DNA of 64,000 nt from JAKFEW01 sp036675505 (GTDB lineage Bacteria > Cyanobacteriota > Sericytochromatia > S15B-MN24 > JAQBPE01), in contig JAKFEW010000049.1 in NCBI GenBank assembly GCA_036675505.1, forward strand, positions 5,224 to 69,223, given 5' to 3'. Under the pieces are notes generated by a model. That model was given only the letters and a program-made list of their open reading frames with translations, was not told the DNA's origin and made no database searches. Position numbers and translations under genes: made by a program. Below, one piece after another: positions 46,597 to 55,771 of this stretch; position 1 is the stretch's first letter; each line of letters opens with the position of its first letter.

Positions 46597-46644
46597 ACGA
46601 CACCCGGAAAGGGACGGGTGCTGGCGGGATTTACACCGACCAGC

Positions 46645-47145
46645 TCACGCCTCCAACCGCTCCACCCGCACCGCCTCATGGCGGCGCAAACACCGGTCCG
46701 CCGCCGCAAGCAGCTGCTCGTCGCCATGCGCGACCAGCAGCCAGCTGCCGGACGCGAGCGCGGCGAGCAGCCCCGCCCGCGGCCGATCCGCGGGCGGCAT
46801 GCCTGCGAGCGCCTCGGTCAGCCGCTCCGCGACGACCGCCCGCCCGCCGCCCGCCACCACCATGGGGCCGAACGTGGGGATGCTGACGAGCGCGAGCCCG
46901 CCCCAGCTCCCGAGGTAGCCGGAGAGGATGCCGCCGATCAAGGCCTCATGCGCGAGCGCCGTGCCGGACTCGGCCGAGGCGCCCGGCGTGCCAGAGGCGC
47001 GCTGTTCGTGGGCGATGATCGTGAGGCCGTCCGCGGGGATGCCGGTGTCACGCATCGCGTCGAGGCAACGCCGCAGCGCGTCGACGCGGTCGAAGACGGC
47101 GACGAGCACCGTCTGGCGAGTGCCTGGCTCGGCGATTGCGCGCAT
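46645..47145 (-). CDS. Glycine-zipper stress protein, GS17M/DUF1269-like paralogue
   Basis: This 166-residue protein has an N-terminal beta-alpha unit (TVLVAVFDRVDALRRCLDAM), a Gly-rich hydrophobic middle (GGILSGYLGSWGGLALVSIPTFGPMVVAGGG) and a C-terminal beta-alpha unit (WLLVAHGDEQLLAAADRCL). The arrangement matches the protein at 4419-4970. GAAGGAGG precedes ATG 47145. The CCGTAG-type element lies 72 bases upstream. Function is unknown; membrane association under stress is inferred. Confidence 0.65.
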   Translation of the reverse strand: MRAIAEPGTRQTVLVAVFDRVDALRRCLDAMRDTGIPADGLTIIAHEQRASGTPGASAESGTALAHEALIGGILSGYLGSWGGLALVSIPTFGPMVVAGGGRAVVAERLTEALAGMPPADRPRAGLLAALASGSWLLVAHGDEQLLAAADRCLRRHEAVRVERLEA

Positions 47146-47217
47146 CGGGGCCTCCTTCGGCGGGTCTCGGCGGTTGTGGCTCGTCGGCCACATCATAGCC
47201 CGCGGGCGGCCTCGGTA

Positions 47218-47235
47218 CATCCAGGCAGACTACGG
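47218..47235 (-). promoter_or_regulatory. CCGTAG-type element upstream of the GS17M-like gene
   Basis: The minus-strand 18-mer CCGTAGTCTGCC-TGGATG shares its first 12 bases exactly with the element at 15312-15329 before the porin operon. It lies 72 bases upstream of the start at 47145. Confidence 0.4.
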
Positions 47236-47284
47236 TAACGACCGGTCCGGTCGCCTCCGGCATCCCGATCCGCGGCCCGTGGCG

Positions 47285-47740
47285 TTACCCGGCGCAGCCC
47301 GCGGGCACCTGATCGCTCCGCGAGAGCTTCCGCAGCAGCGCCTCTTCGCTGTCCATGTGGGCGGAAAGCATCGCCTCGAGCTGGGCCGCCAGCGCGCGGA
47401 CGTTGGCCCAGCGGCGATCGAGGGGGCCAGGAGCGAGCTGGCTCACGGCCGCCATCACGTCGGCGGTGAGGAGCGCGAGCTCGCGGTGCTCGACGCGCAG
47501 GTCCTCGAGGCGCTCGGAGCCCGGCAGGCCGTCGTACAGCGGGAAGATCAGCGCTTCCTCCTCCGCCATATGGCGGGGCAGCTCCTCCGCAAGGTACGTC
47601 GCCGCATCGCGCACGATGCACCAATAGGCGTGGCCATCCGGCGGCGTCGTGCGGCAGGTGAGCGCGGCGCGGATCAGCGTCAGGCTCTGCCGAACGTACT
47701 CGTGGTCGTGGTGAATGGCACGCAACTCAGCGTAGCGCAT
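47285..47740 (-). CDS. Hemerythrin-like HHE-domain protein
   Basis: This 151-residue four-helix bundle has the ligand pattern HHDHEYVRQSL, ELPRHMAEEEALIFPLYD, DLRVEHREL and LSAHMDSEEALL. Such proteins bind O2 or NO at a di-iron site. ATG 47740 is chosen because AAGGAGGT lies 7 bases upstream; ATG 47815 in frame lacks this. An 18-bp element is 99 bases upstream. With RIC it adds to the NO/O2 defence set. Confidence 0.88.
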   Translation of the reverse strand: MRYAELRAIHHDHEYVRQSLTLIRAALTCRTTPPDGHAYWCIVRDAATYLAEELPRHMAEEEALIFPLYDGLPGSERLEDLRVEHRELALLTADVMAAVSQLAPGPLDRRWANVRALAAQLEAMLSAHMDSEEALLRKLSRSDQVPAGCAG

Positions 47741-47839
47741 GACGGCTACCTCCTTCTCGGTTGCGGCGGGTCGTCCAGGCCCCTTTGCCTGGACAGACAC
47801 CTCACCCGCGATCATCGTAGACCGGGAAGTCGGTCAACC

Positions 47840-47857
47840 GGATCGGGAAAAACCACC
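47840..47857 (-). promoter_or_regulatory. 18-bp recurring element, copy c
   Basis: The minus-strand copy GGTGGTTTTTCCCGATCC lies 99 bases upstream of the hemerythrin start, farther than the 55-58 bases of the other three copies. The longer leader may contain an additional regulatory segment. Confidence 0.45.
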
Positions 47858-47970
47858 CAACTTTCCTCGTCAATCTCGCCGGAGGAACAGGCACCGGCGT
47901 CTCGGCGCGCTATTCGACCCGCCGGTCGTTGTTGGCCCGCCGCCCCTGGTCCAAGATGGCGGCAACCTAG

Positions 47971-48171
47971 ATCATCCGCGACGCCAGCGAAGCCGATGCC
48001 AACGGCGTGCGCAAGAGCGTCGCGGACAGTTTCGGCGTGACCCAGCCACCCACCCGCGAGAACTACGAGATCTTCCACGAGATCAAGGCGCCGGCCCAAA
48101 CCGAGCCCAACGTGCAGTTCCTGCGGACGGAATCCGAGGCCAAGCCCACCACCGGGGCCGTGGGCGAGTGA
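47971..48171 (+). other. Possible gene remnant or small ORF in a 550-base gap
   Basis: The gap 47741-48290 holds no clear gene. The frame 47971-48171 reads like coding sequence: IIRDASEADANGV resembles the first strand of a GNAT acetyltransferase, followed by a charged segment (RENYEIFHEIKAPAQTEPNV). It is preceded by an in-frame TAG and has no ATG. GTG 48007 could start a 54-residue protein without a ribosome site. A decayed 5' fragment is the likelier reading. Confidence 0.25.
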
Positions 48172-48290
48172 GCGATCCTGCACGATAGCGCGTCCGTGGG
48201 AGAGGGGTGGGCCCGGCCCACCCCATTTTGGTGCCAGGTGCGGTATCCTGGGCCGTCGTCGTCGCAACGCCTCACCCTGAGAAACGCCCT

Positions 48291-49049
48291 ATGCCGCTTC
48301 GTCGCCCGATCGCCGCCGTCTCTACGGCCCTCGCTTTTCTGCTGGTCGCCAGCGCGTCGGCCTTCGCGCATTCGGCCGACAGGTCTTGTGGGTTCACGCT
48401 CACGGTGTCGCCGCCCCTGACCGGCCAGCGGCCCGCGCTGCGGCGCGCGATCGTGGTGGCCCGCGACGAGGTGATCGCCTGGTTCCGCCGGGTCGGCTAT
48501 CCGCTCCCACCTACGGAGGTGCTGCGGGAGGCCTTCGTCTACGACGGCGCCTCGGTCCGGGCCGAGATGGCCCGCGTCGCCGGCGTGCCGGTCGCGCAGA
48601 TCCCGGCGGGCTTCAGCGGCACGGTGCTCGACGGCGCCCTGCACGTCGTCGACCCGGCCGGCTTCCGGCGCACCTGGGAGCGCCTGTATCCGCGGGAGCC
48701 CTGGACGGCCCGCGCCTGGCACCAGCTGCTGGTGCACGAGCTCGCGCACCAGGCGCACGCGCGCGTCGCGAAGGCGCGCTTCGGCAGCGAGGACGCGATG
48801 GGCCCGCGCTGGTTCTTCGAGGGGCTGGCGATCGCCGTGGCGGACCAGTTCCAGGGCCAACCTCCGCTCGACGGCGCGGCATTTTCGGCGCTCGTTCGTC
48901 AGGACGCCGCCGACGAGACGATCGGCTACCCGACCTACCGCCGGATGATCGACGCGGTGCGGGCCCGGTATGGCGATCGCGCGCTGATCGAGCAGGCCCG
49001 CGAGCCGGGCTTCAGCGCGCGCATCGGCCGCGAGCTAGGCGCCCGGTAG
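48291..49049 (+). CDS. Exported HExxH metallopeptidase-like protein
   Basis: This 252-residue protein has a signal peptide (RRPIAAVSTALAFLLVASAS with AFA cleavage). The gluzincin motif HELAH has His149, Glu150 and His153, and a third ligand Glu177 lies in WFFEGLA, the pattern of the peptidase MA-like family. It is probably a periplasmic or surface zinc protease or a carbohydrate-active relative. ATG 48291 is the only start that yields a signal peptide. It is followed after 15 bases by the ABM-like gene. Confidence 0.78.
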   Translation: MPLRRPIAAVSTALAFLLVASASAFAHSADRSCGFTLTVSPPLTGQRPALRRAIVVARDEVIAWFRRVGYPLPPTEVLREAFVYDGASVRAEMARVAGVPVAQIPAGFSGTVLDGALHVVDPAGFRRTWERLYPREPWTARAWHQLLVHELAHQAHARVAKARFGSEDAMGPRWFFEGLAIAVADQFQGQPPLDGAAFSALVRQDAADETIGYPTYRRMIDAVRARYGDRALIEQAREPGFSARIGRELGAR

Positions 49050-49064
49050 CAGGAGGAAACGCGC

Positions 49065-49382
49065 ATGCACATCGACGAGGCGGCGGTCGTTCTCCATCTC
49101 CACATCCGCGTGCAGGCCGAGCACCGCCAGGCCTTCTTCGCCTACGTGCAGGACGCCTTTCCCGTCTTCGAGGCCCAGGGCGATTGCCGGGGCGTCGTGT
49201 ATGCGGTCGCGGGCGATCCCGAGGCCTACGACGAGGTGTTCTACTACCGCACGGAGGAAGCCTACCAGGCCGGCGAACGGGCGATCCGCGAGGATCCCGT
49301 GCAGGTGGCGCTGTTGCAGCGTTGGCGGGCGCTCATCGCCGGGCCGCCGACGGTCGTGGTCCACCGCCGAGTCCTTTCCTGA
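49065..49382 (+). CDS. ABM/Dabb-like small protein
   Basis: This 105-residue protein has a ferredoxin-like alpha-beta pattern (VVLHLHIRVQAEHRQAFFAY, GVVYAVAGDPEAYDEVFYY) seen in antibiotic-biosynthesis-monooxygenase and other dimeric alpha-beta barrels. AGGAGGAAA precedes ATG 49065. The family includes quinol monooxygenases and heme-degrading enzymes, but no catalytic residue can be assigned. It is co-transcribed with the HExxH gene. Confidence 0.65.
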   Translation: MHIDEAAVVLHLHIRVQAEHRQAFFAYVQDAFPVFEAQGDCRGVVYAVAGDPEAYDEVFYYRTEEAYQAGERAIREDPVQVALLQRWRALIAGPPTVVVHRRVLS

Positions 49383-49508
49383 CCGCTGGCTGCCTCGCGC
49401 CATTGAGGAACCACACCGAGTTTTCCGCACATTTCGACGATAGACCGTCGCCGAGGCGATGTTAGATTTTCGTGGGATGCGTCGAGTGGCCTGGGCGCCG
49501 GAGGGAGC

Positions 49509-52400
49509 ATGGATGACCGCGCGCGGCCGGCCGAGAAGCCTGAGCCGGACTACCGGCTGTTGTTTCGATCGATGCCGGGCTCGTACCTGGTGCTGACGCC
49601 CGATCTGGTCATCGTCGACGCGAGCGACGCCTATCTCGTAGCCGCCATGGCGGACCGCGCGCAGCTCGTGGGCCGCGGCATCTTCGAGGTCTTCCCCGAC
49701 AACCCCGGCGATGCTGACGCCACCGGGACCCGCAACCTGCGCGCGTCGCTCGAGCGGGTGCTGGCGCTGCGCGAGCGCGACGCGATGGCGCTCCAGAAGT
49801 ACGACGTCCGGCGCCCGGACGCGGAGGGCGGCGGCTTCGAGGAGCGCTACTGGAGCCCGCTCAACGCGCCGGTGCTCGACGCGGAGGGCCGCGTGGCCTT
49901 CATCATCCACCGCGTCGAGGATGTCACCGAGTTCGTGCGCTTGCGCGAGCACGGGCAGGCCGAGCAGGCCGTCGCGACGGACCTGCGCGGCCGCGTCCAG
50001 CGCATGGAGACCGAGCTGATCGGGCGGGCGGTCGAAATCCAGGACGCGAACGAGCGGCTGCGGCGGCTCGCCCACCTGAAGGCGCAGTTCTTCGCGAACG
50101 TCAGCCATGAGCTGCGCACGCCGCTCACGCTGATCCTGGCGCCGGCCGAGCGGCTGCTCGCCGGCGAGGGGCTCGGCGAAGCCGATCGCGAGGCGGTAGA
50201 GATGATCGCGCGCAACGCGCGCGGGCTCGCCGTGCAGGTCGACGCGCTGCTCGACATCGCCCGGCTGGAAGCCGGCCAGGTGGCCCCGCGCTACGCGGAC
50301 GTGGATCTCGCCGAGCTCGTGCGCCAGACCGCGGCGAACTACGAACCGGTCGCGCAGGCGCGCGGCATGACGCTGGAGGTCCGGACGCCGCCCGCGCTCG
50401 GCGCCCGCGCCGATGCGGACATGGTTCGGCGCGTGCTCCTGAACCTCCTGGAGAACGCCTTCAAGTTCACGCCGCCGGGCGGCCGGGTCATGTGCGAACT
50501 GGGCCACGACGATGCCGGCACCCACGCCGTGTTGCGGGTCGACGACTCCGGCCCCGGCATCCCGGCCGAGCAGCGCGAGGCCGTCTTCGAGCGGTTCTCC
50601 CAGCTGGACGGCGAGGCCGCGCGATCATTCGGTGGCATGGGCCTGGGGCTCGCGATCGCCCGGGACCTCGTCGCGCTGCATGGGGGACGCATCGCGGTCG
50701 TCGACGGCGCGTTGGGCGGCGCGGCCTTCGAGGTCGTGCTGCCGCTCGCGGCGCAGCCCGGGGTCGCGGCCCTGGCCATTGCGCCTCCCCCGATCGCGCT
50801 GGCCCCGCTGGCCGCGGCGCCACCCGCAGCGCCACCTGCGGGGCCGGTCGCAGCGGAAGCGCGGGCGCCCATGAGCGGACCGCCGGTCCACGACGCGCGA
50901 CCGCTCGTGCTGGTGATCGAGGACAACGCGGACATGAGCCGCTTCCTGGTCCAGGTCCTCGCGGACGACTACCGCATCGTGACCGCCCACGACGGCCAGG
51001 AGGGCCTGGACCGGGCCGCGGAGGCGGTGCCGGACGTGATCTTGTCGGACGTGATGATGCCGCACATGAGCGGCGACCAATTCGTGGTAGCGGCACGGCA
51101 GCGCCCGGAGCTGGACCAGGTGCCGATCGTCATGTTGACGGCCCGGGCGGACGAAGCCATGTGCGTGACCATGCTGCGCCTCGGCGCGCAAGATTACGTG
51201 ACGAAGCCGTTCTCCGCCGAGGAGCTGCGCGCCCGCGTGTCGAACCTCGCGACGCGGCGTCGGGCCGAGATTTCGCTCCGCGAGAGCGAGTCGAAGTTCC
51301 GCAGCCTGATCGAGCTCGCGCCGGACTCCGTCCTGCTGGTCGACGCGCAGGGCCGGATCGGCTATGCCAACGCGCGCTCGCGCCAGCTCTTCGGCTACGG
51401 GCCCGACGAGCTCGTGGGCCGCCCGCTGGACTCGCTGCTGCCTGAGCGGTTTCGCGAGCGCCACGCCCACCACCGCGCCGCCTACCTCGCGGACCCGCAT
51501 GCCCGGCCGATGGGGGTCGGCCTGGCGCTCTACGCGCGGCGCAAGGATGGCTCCGAGTTCCCGGTGGACGTCAGCCTCAGCCCTGTGAAGACGCAGGCCG
51601 GCACCTTCGTGATCGCCATCATCCGGGACATCGCCGATCGCAAGCGGGCCATGGAGGAGCTGGCGCGACGCGACGCGGAGCTGAACCAGGCCCGGGAGGT
51701 CGCCGCGCTCAAGGATCACTTCCTTTCCACCATCTCGCACGAGCTCAAGACGCCACTCTCCTTGATCACGGGCTACGCCGAGCTGCTGCAAGATCGGCTC
51801 GAGGGCGACCCGCTCGTGGCGGGCATCCTCGATGGAGCCTGGCGGATCACCGCCCACCTGAACAACGTCGTGGATTACAGCGCGCTGGTGTCCAGCCAGC
51901 TGCCGCTCTATCTGGAGCCGACGTCGGTGCCCGAGGTGGTGGAGCAGGCCGTGGCAGTCGTGGCAAGCACCATGCATGCCGGCGGCCTGCAGCTCAGGAC
52001 CGAGCTGGCCGCCGATTTGCCCCCGATCACTGCCGACGGGCGCCGCTTGAGCCAGATGCTGTTCGAGCTCCTCGACAACGCCCGGAAGTTCACCCCGGCG
52101 GGCGGTACGGTGACCATAGGCGCCGCGCGTGTCGGCGATCGCGTGCGCATCACGGTCGCGGACACGGGGCCGGGCTTGCCGTCGGCGGACCAGGCGCGCA
52201 TCTGGGAGGCCTTCAGCCAGCTCGAGATCGGCGATGCCGTCCGCCGCGGCGGCCTCGGGCTGGGCCTCGCGATCGTGAAGGCGCTCGCCGAGCTCCATCG
52301 GGGCACGGTCGAGGTGGCGAGCGAGCCGGGTAGCGGGACCCGCTTCACGATCGACCTGCCGATCGGTGGTCCAGCCAGCACGAAGGCCCCGGCTCCCTGA
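49509..52400 (+). CDS. Soluble hybrid histidine kinase with two kinase cores (PAS-HK-REC-PAS-HK)
   Basis: This 963-residue protein has, in order, a PAS domain (about 10-145), HisKA (FFANVSHELRTPLTLI), HATPase (to about 415), a Pro/Ala linker, a receiver (VLVIEDNADMSRF; phospho-site in VILSDVMMPHMSGDQF; about 455-575), a second PAS (about 590-715), a second HisKA (FLSTISHELKTPLSLI) and a second HATPase (to about 950). Two complete kinase cores in one chain allow an internal phosphorelay. There is no membrane helix. CGGAGGGAG precedes ATG 49509. It converges on the BTAD regulator gene 42 bases further on. The ligand is unknown. Confidence 0.9.
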   Translation: MDDRARPAEKPEPDYRLLFRSMPGSYLVLTPDLVIVDASDAYLVAAMADRAQLVGRGIFEVFPDNPGDADATGTRNLRASLERVLALRERDAMALQKYDVRRPDAEGGGFEERYWSPLNAPVLDAEGRVAFIIHRVEDVTEFVRLREHGQAEQAVATDLRGRVQRMETELIGRAVEIQDANERLRRLAHLKAQFFANVSHELRTPLTLILAPAERLLAGEGLGEADREAVEMIARNARGLAVQVDALLDIARLEAGQVAPRYADVDLAELVRQTAANYEPVAQARGMTLEVRTPPALGARADADMVRRVLLNLLENAFKFTPPGGRVMCELGHDDAGTHAVLRVDDSGPGIPAEQREAVFERFSQLDGEAARSFGGMGLGLAIARDLVALHGGRIAVVDGALGGAAFEVVLPLAAQPGVAALAIAPPPIALAPLAAAPPAAPPAGPVAAEARAPMSGPPVHDARPLVLVIEDNADMSRFLVQVLADDYRIVTAHDGQEGLDRAAEAVPDVILSDVMMPHMSGDQFVVAARQRPELDQVPIVMLTARADEAMCVTMLRLGAQDYVTKPFSAEELRARVSNLATRRRAEISLRESESKFRSLIELAPDSVLLVDAQGRIGYANARSRQLFGYGPDELVGRPLDSLLPERFRERHAHHRAAYLADPHARPMGVGLALYARRKDGSEFPVDVSLSPVKTQAGTFVIAIIRDIADRKRAMEELARRDAELNQAREVAALKDHFLSTISHELKTPLSLITGYAELLQDRLEGDPLVAGILDGAWRITAHLNNVVDYSALVSSQLPLYLEPTSVPEVVEQAVAVVASTMHAGGLQLRTELAADLPPITADGRRLSQMLFELLDNARKFTPAGGTVTIGAARVGDRVRITVADTGPGLPSADQARIWEAFSQLEIGDAVRRGGLGLGLAIVKALAELHRGTVEVASEPGSGTRFTIDLPIGGPASTKAPAP

Positions 52401-52442
52401 AGCCGAACGGCCGGCGCCCGGCCCTGCGGGCCGAAGCCCGAC

Positions 52443-55400
52443 CTACGTCGTGGCCTGGGCGATCAGCTCCCGGTAGGCCGCCTCGAACGCAGCGGAAGGT
52501 GGTTGCCCGAGATCGCGATGGAGCGCCTTGCGGTAGTCCCAATAGGCGTGTCGCACGCGGTCCGGCGACCGGCGAAGGGCGAAGTGGCGCAAGCCCGCCA
52601 GCGCGATCGCCTCGTCGCAAGGGGCGAGCGCCGCGGCCCGTCCCAGGCACGAGGCTGCGGCCAGCTCGTCGCCCTCGAAAGCGTGGCGCTCCGAGAGCCA
52701 CAGGAGCGCCGCGAGCGCCTGGCGCCTGAACGCCTCGCGCTCAGGCGCGAAGAACGCCGCGAAGAACGGCTCGTCCAGCAGGTCGCCGCGATAGAGCGCC
52801 AGACCCGCCTCGAAGGCCGCCCGCGCTCGCCCGGGGTCGCCCGCGCGGGCGCCCTCGCCGGCCGCCATGGCCGCCCGGAAGGCGCCCACATCCAAGAAGC
52901 CCACCCGCTCAGGCGCGAGCACGTAGCGATCGTCCTCGAAGGGGAGGAAACGTGAGCGTGCGCCCGCCGGCAGCCCGGGCTCGAGCAGGCGACGCAGCGC
53001 GCCGGCGCAGGCCTGGACGCCGTCCAGTCGGCCTGAGCGCTCTTCCAGGATCTCGGCGAGCTGGACGCCCGCCAACCCACGCGGGTGCAACGCGAGGGCC
53101 GCGAGGAGCGCCTTGCTCTTGCGGCGCGGCCAGTGGTCGAGCAGGACGCCATCGAGCTTCACCTCGAGCCTGCCGAACAGGCGCAGCTCGAGCGGCGCGC
53201 GCCCGCCAGGCGCCGGTCCAGTGGCGGGTGGCGCGAGCAACGGGGCCAGGTCTTGCCACAACCGCGCATCCTGGCTGCCCAGGAAGCCGTAACCGCCAGC
53301 CTCGATCTCCGCCTGGCCAGCCGCGAGCGCCTCGCGCCCGCCCGCGAGGTCGCCCGAATGGGCGCGGGCCGCGGCCTCGTACAGGCGGGCGCGGACCTTC
53401 GTCAACGCGGCGCCCAGGGCCCCGGCATCGGCCGCCAGCTCGCCGAGCGCCCTCGCGGCGGCCGCGGGCTCTCCGGCGAGGTCCTGCGCGCGCGCGCGCG
53501 CCAGCCGCAGCCCCAGGTCCGCGAGGCGATCCCGCGCGAGCTCGCCGGCCGCCTCCAGCAGGCGCAGCGCCCGCGCCGGCTGTTGCCGCTGGATCGCGAG
53601 CCATGCCTGGCGTTCCAGCACCAGCTTCCCTCCCAGCGGGAAGCCTGCCTTCTCGAAGGTGGCGGCGGCACGGGCGAGCGCGTGCTCGGCTTGCTTCCAG
53701 TCGCCGCGCCCCTGGTGGTAGGCGCCGACGGTCGTGAGCGCGCAAGCCCGATCATGCCAGTCGAGGACCTCCTCCCACGCGGCCGGCAGGCCGACCAGGT
53801 ACGCGTCCACCGCCTCGAGGTCGCCCTCGAGCACCTGCAGGTGGGCCCGCAAGAAGCCGGCGAAGAGCTGCTCGGGGCGGAACTCCCAGCGCGTGGCGAG
53901 CGCCAGCGCCTCGTCGGCGAACCGCCGCGCGCGCGCCAGGTCGCCGCGGTGCAGGGCGACGGTGAACAGGTTCAGGCACGCGATGCCGGCGCACTGGGCG
54001 ACCTCGATGTTCGTGCCCGCGGGCAGCGCGAGCACGGCCTCGTTGGCGGCCTGCCAGGCCGCCAGATCGCCGCGCTGCTCGCCGGCCATCGCCTCGGCCA
54101 GCAGGAGATCCGCGCGGTCCTCGTCGCCGCCCGCGGGCGCCAGCTCGCGCATCGCCGCGGCGAGCGGGCCCAGCGCGGCCTCGTCTTGCTGGTGGGTGGC
54201 GATCGTCAGCAGGCGCACCGTCGCCTTGACCTCGCCGGCCTGGTCGCCGTCCGCCCGGAAGCCGGCCAACGCGCGCTCGAAGTAGGCCCGGCCGCGCGTG
54301 CCGTCGCCTGCGCGCCAGGCCAGCAGCCCCCACCAGAGCTGCACCCAGGGCCGCTCCTGCTCGGCGAGCGGGAATGCCGTGAACCAGTGCTCCAGGCGGG
54401 CCATGCGGCTGCGGGCCATGAGCTCCGGGACCAGCCCGCGGCACACGGCGATGGCCTGTCGCCAGTCGCCTGCCGCCACCGCATGCTCGACCGCGAGCTC
54501 CGGCAGCCCGCACGCGAGGTAATACACGCCGGCACGCCCATGGAGCGCGGCGCGCTCGGCCGCAGGCAGCACGCGGGCGGCTTCGGCGGCGAGGAAGTCG
54601 CGCAGGTAGGTCGGGAAGCGATAGGCGCCGTCCGGCAGGCGGAGCACGAGCTGCGCCGCCTCGAGGCGGTCGAGGTCCTCGGCGGCGTGCGCCGCCGAGA
54701 GCACCTGCCCACAGGCCTCCGCCGTGGGCGCCGTCAGCAGGGCGGCCCGGAGCATAAGGGCGCGCAGCTCGGCCGGCTGCCCGGCGTAGAACTCTTCGGC
54801 GACGAAGGTGGCGAGCGCGCCGGTCGGCGGCACGGCCCCGGTCGGCGGCACCGCCACCGTCGACGCCACCGTGCCCTCGCGCCAGGCCGCGGCGGCGTAA
54901 GCCACCCCGAGGGGCCAGCCCTCGTAACATGCCACCCGCTCCTCCCAGCCCGGAGGCGGAGGTGCCCCCGTGCGCGCGGTCCAGAGCGCCGCGGCCTCCG
55001 AGGGGGAGAGGCGCAGCTCGTCGGGCCCTAGCAGCATCGCGCCGCCGCGGCTCGCCAGGCGCGCGAACGGCAGCGCCAGGCGCGTGCGAGCCGTCAGGGC
55101 GAGCGTGACGCCGGGCGGCAGCTTGTCGGCGAAGTAGAACAACGCCCTGGCGAGCTCCGGCACCTGTCGCAGCGCGTGGTGGAAATCGTCGAAACATAGC
55201 AGGAAGCCGGGCTCGGCGTTGTAGCCGGCGAGCTCCTGGAAGAACGCTTGCCAGATCACCCGGAGGTCGACCTGGCTGGCGCCGAGCACCGCCTCCGTCT
55301 CGGCGCCGAATGGCGGCACATGGGCGCGCACGGCCGCGATCAGGTGGGCGAAGACCGCCACCGCGTCGTGATCCAGCTCGTCGAAGGTCAACCAGACGGG

Positions 55401-55586
55401 CAGGTGTCCCGCCTGCGCCGCCCGTGCCGAGATGCCCGCCAGGCCCAGGGTCTTGCCGTGGCCGGGCCCCGCCACGAGGGCGATCACGCGCGGCAGCGGC
55501 CCTTCGGGCAGTAGCCGCCGCAGGAGGTGGTCCTCCGCCGACGGCGGCGCGCTGATTTTGCCTTGAACGATCCAGGGTGTCGCCAT
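52443..55586 (-). CDS. STAND ATPase-TPR transcription regulator with C-terminal SARP winged helix and BTAD domain
   Basis: This 1047-residue MalT-like protein has an NTPase domain with Walker A GPGHGKT (Lys45) and Walker B LLCFDD (Asp133, Asp134). A winged-helix arm, a long TPR-like superhelix (about 350-780), an OmpR/SARP-type winged helix (about 799-898; LRLFGRLEVKLDG, then DDRYVLAP) and a BTAD domain (about 899-1045) follow. STAND regulators switch by ATP binding and ligand-driven oligomerisation. BTAD-SARP proteins bind heptamer direct repeats at 11-bp pitch. Exactly such repeats precede three neighbouring genes, so this is their probable regulator. AfsR has the reverse domain order. Confidence 0.88.
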   Translation of the reverse strand: MATPWIVQGKISAPPSAEDHLLRRLLPEGPLPRVIALVAGPGHGKTLGLAGISARAAQAGHLPVWLTFDELDHDAVAVFAHLIAAVRAHVPPFGAETEAVLGASQVDLRVIWQAFFQELAGYNAEPGFLLCFDDFHHALRQVPELARALFYFADKLPPGVTLALTARTRLALPFARLASRGGAMLLGPDELRLSPSEAAALWTARTGAPPPPGWEERVACYEGWPLGVAYAAAAWREGTVASTVAVPPTGAVPPTGALATFVAEEFYAGQPAELRALMLRAALLTAPTAEACGQVLSAAHAAEDLDRLEAAQLVLRLPDGAYRFPTYLRDFLAAEAARVLPAAERAALHGRAGVYYLACGLPELAVEHAVAAGDWRQAIAVCRGLVPELMARSRMARLEHWFTAFPLAEQERPWVQLWWGLLAWRAGDGTRGRAYFERALAGFRADGDQAGEVKATVRLLTIATHQQDEAALGPLAAAMRELAPAGGDEDRADLLLAEAMAGEQRGDLAAWQAANEAVLALPAGTNIEVAQCAGIACLNLFTVALHRGDLARARRFADEALALATRWEFRPEQLFAGFLRAHLQVLEGDLEAVDAYLVGLPAAWEEVLDWHDRACALTTVGAYHQGRGDWKQAEHALARAAATFEKAGFPLGGKLVLERQAWLAIQRQQPARALRLLEAAGELARDRLADLGLRLARARAQDLAGEPAAAARALGELAADAGALGAALTKVRARLYEAAARAHSGDLAGGREALAAGQAEIEAGGYGFLGSQDARLWQDLAPLLAPPATGPAPGGRAPLELRLFGRLEVKLDGVLLDHWPRRKSKALLAALALHPRGLAGVQLAEILEERSGRLDGVQACAGALRRLLEPGLPAGARSRFLPFEDDRYVLAPERVGFLDVGAFRAAMAAGEGARAGDPGRARAAFEAGLALYRGDLLDEPFFAAFFAPEREAFRRQALAALLWLSERHAFEGDELAAASCLGRAAALAPCDEAIALAGLRHFALRRSPDRVRHAYWDYRKALHRDLGQPPSAAFEAAYRELIAQATT

Positions 55587-55594
55587 GCCGCGCC

Positions 55595-55607
55595 TCGTAT
55601 ACCCGCG
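55595..55607 (-). promoter_or_regulatory. 13-mer shared with the 61168 gene promoter
   Basis: The minus-strand 13-mer CGCGGGTATACGA lies 8 bases upstream of the regulator start and occurs identically at 61209-61221, upstream of the START-like gene. TATACG could be a -10 box. A common regulator or sigma factor is possible. Confidence 0.4.
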
Positions 55608-55651
55608 GGCGCCGCGATCTTTATCCGCGCCTTAAAGTTCGGAGGCGCGGG

Positions 55652-55685
55652 TTGTCGGCGCCTTGTCGGTCCGCCTCGGCACAAT
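55652..55685 (+). promoter_or_regulatory. SARP-type promoter 1 (TGTCGG direct repeats)
   Basis: TTGTCGG (55652-55658), four bases, TTGTCGG (55663-55669), eleven bases, then ACAAT (55681-55685). An upstream TTAAAGTTCGG may be a third contact. The 11-bp pitch places both heptamers on one face of the helix, as in SARP operators. The Pro/Gly-rich gene starts 86 bases downstream. Confidence 0.8.
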
Positions 55686-55771
55686 CGTCCCAGCACCCGG
55701 CAGGCGGTCCGTCCGCCTCGCCCGGCAGGGTCGATCGGGGATCGGTCCACGCAGAGAGACAGGAGAGCAAG

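Noticed and set aside
47739..48188. 149-codon open frame on the plus strand in the hemerythrin upstream gap
   Set aside because: It starts within the hemerythrin promoter region, is Arg/Gln-rich without any domain, and has no ribosome site; another frame (47971-48171) looks slightly more gene-like.
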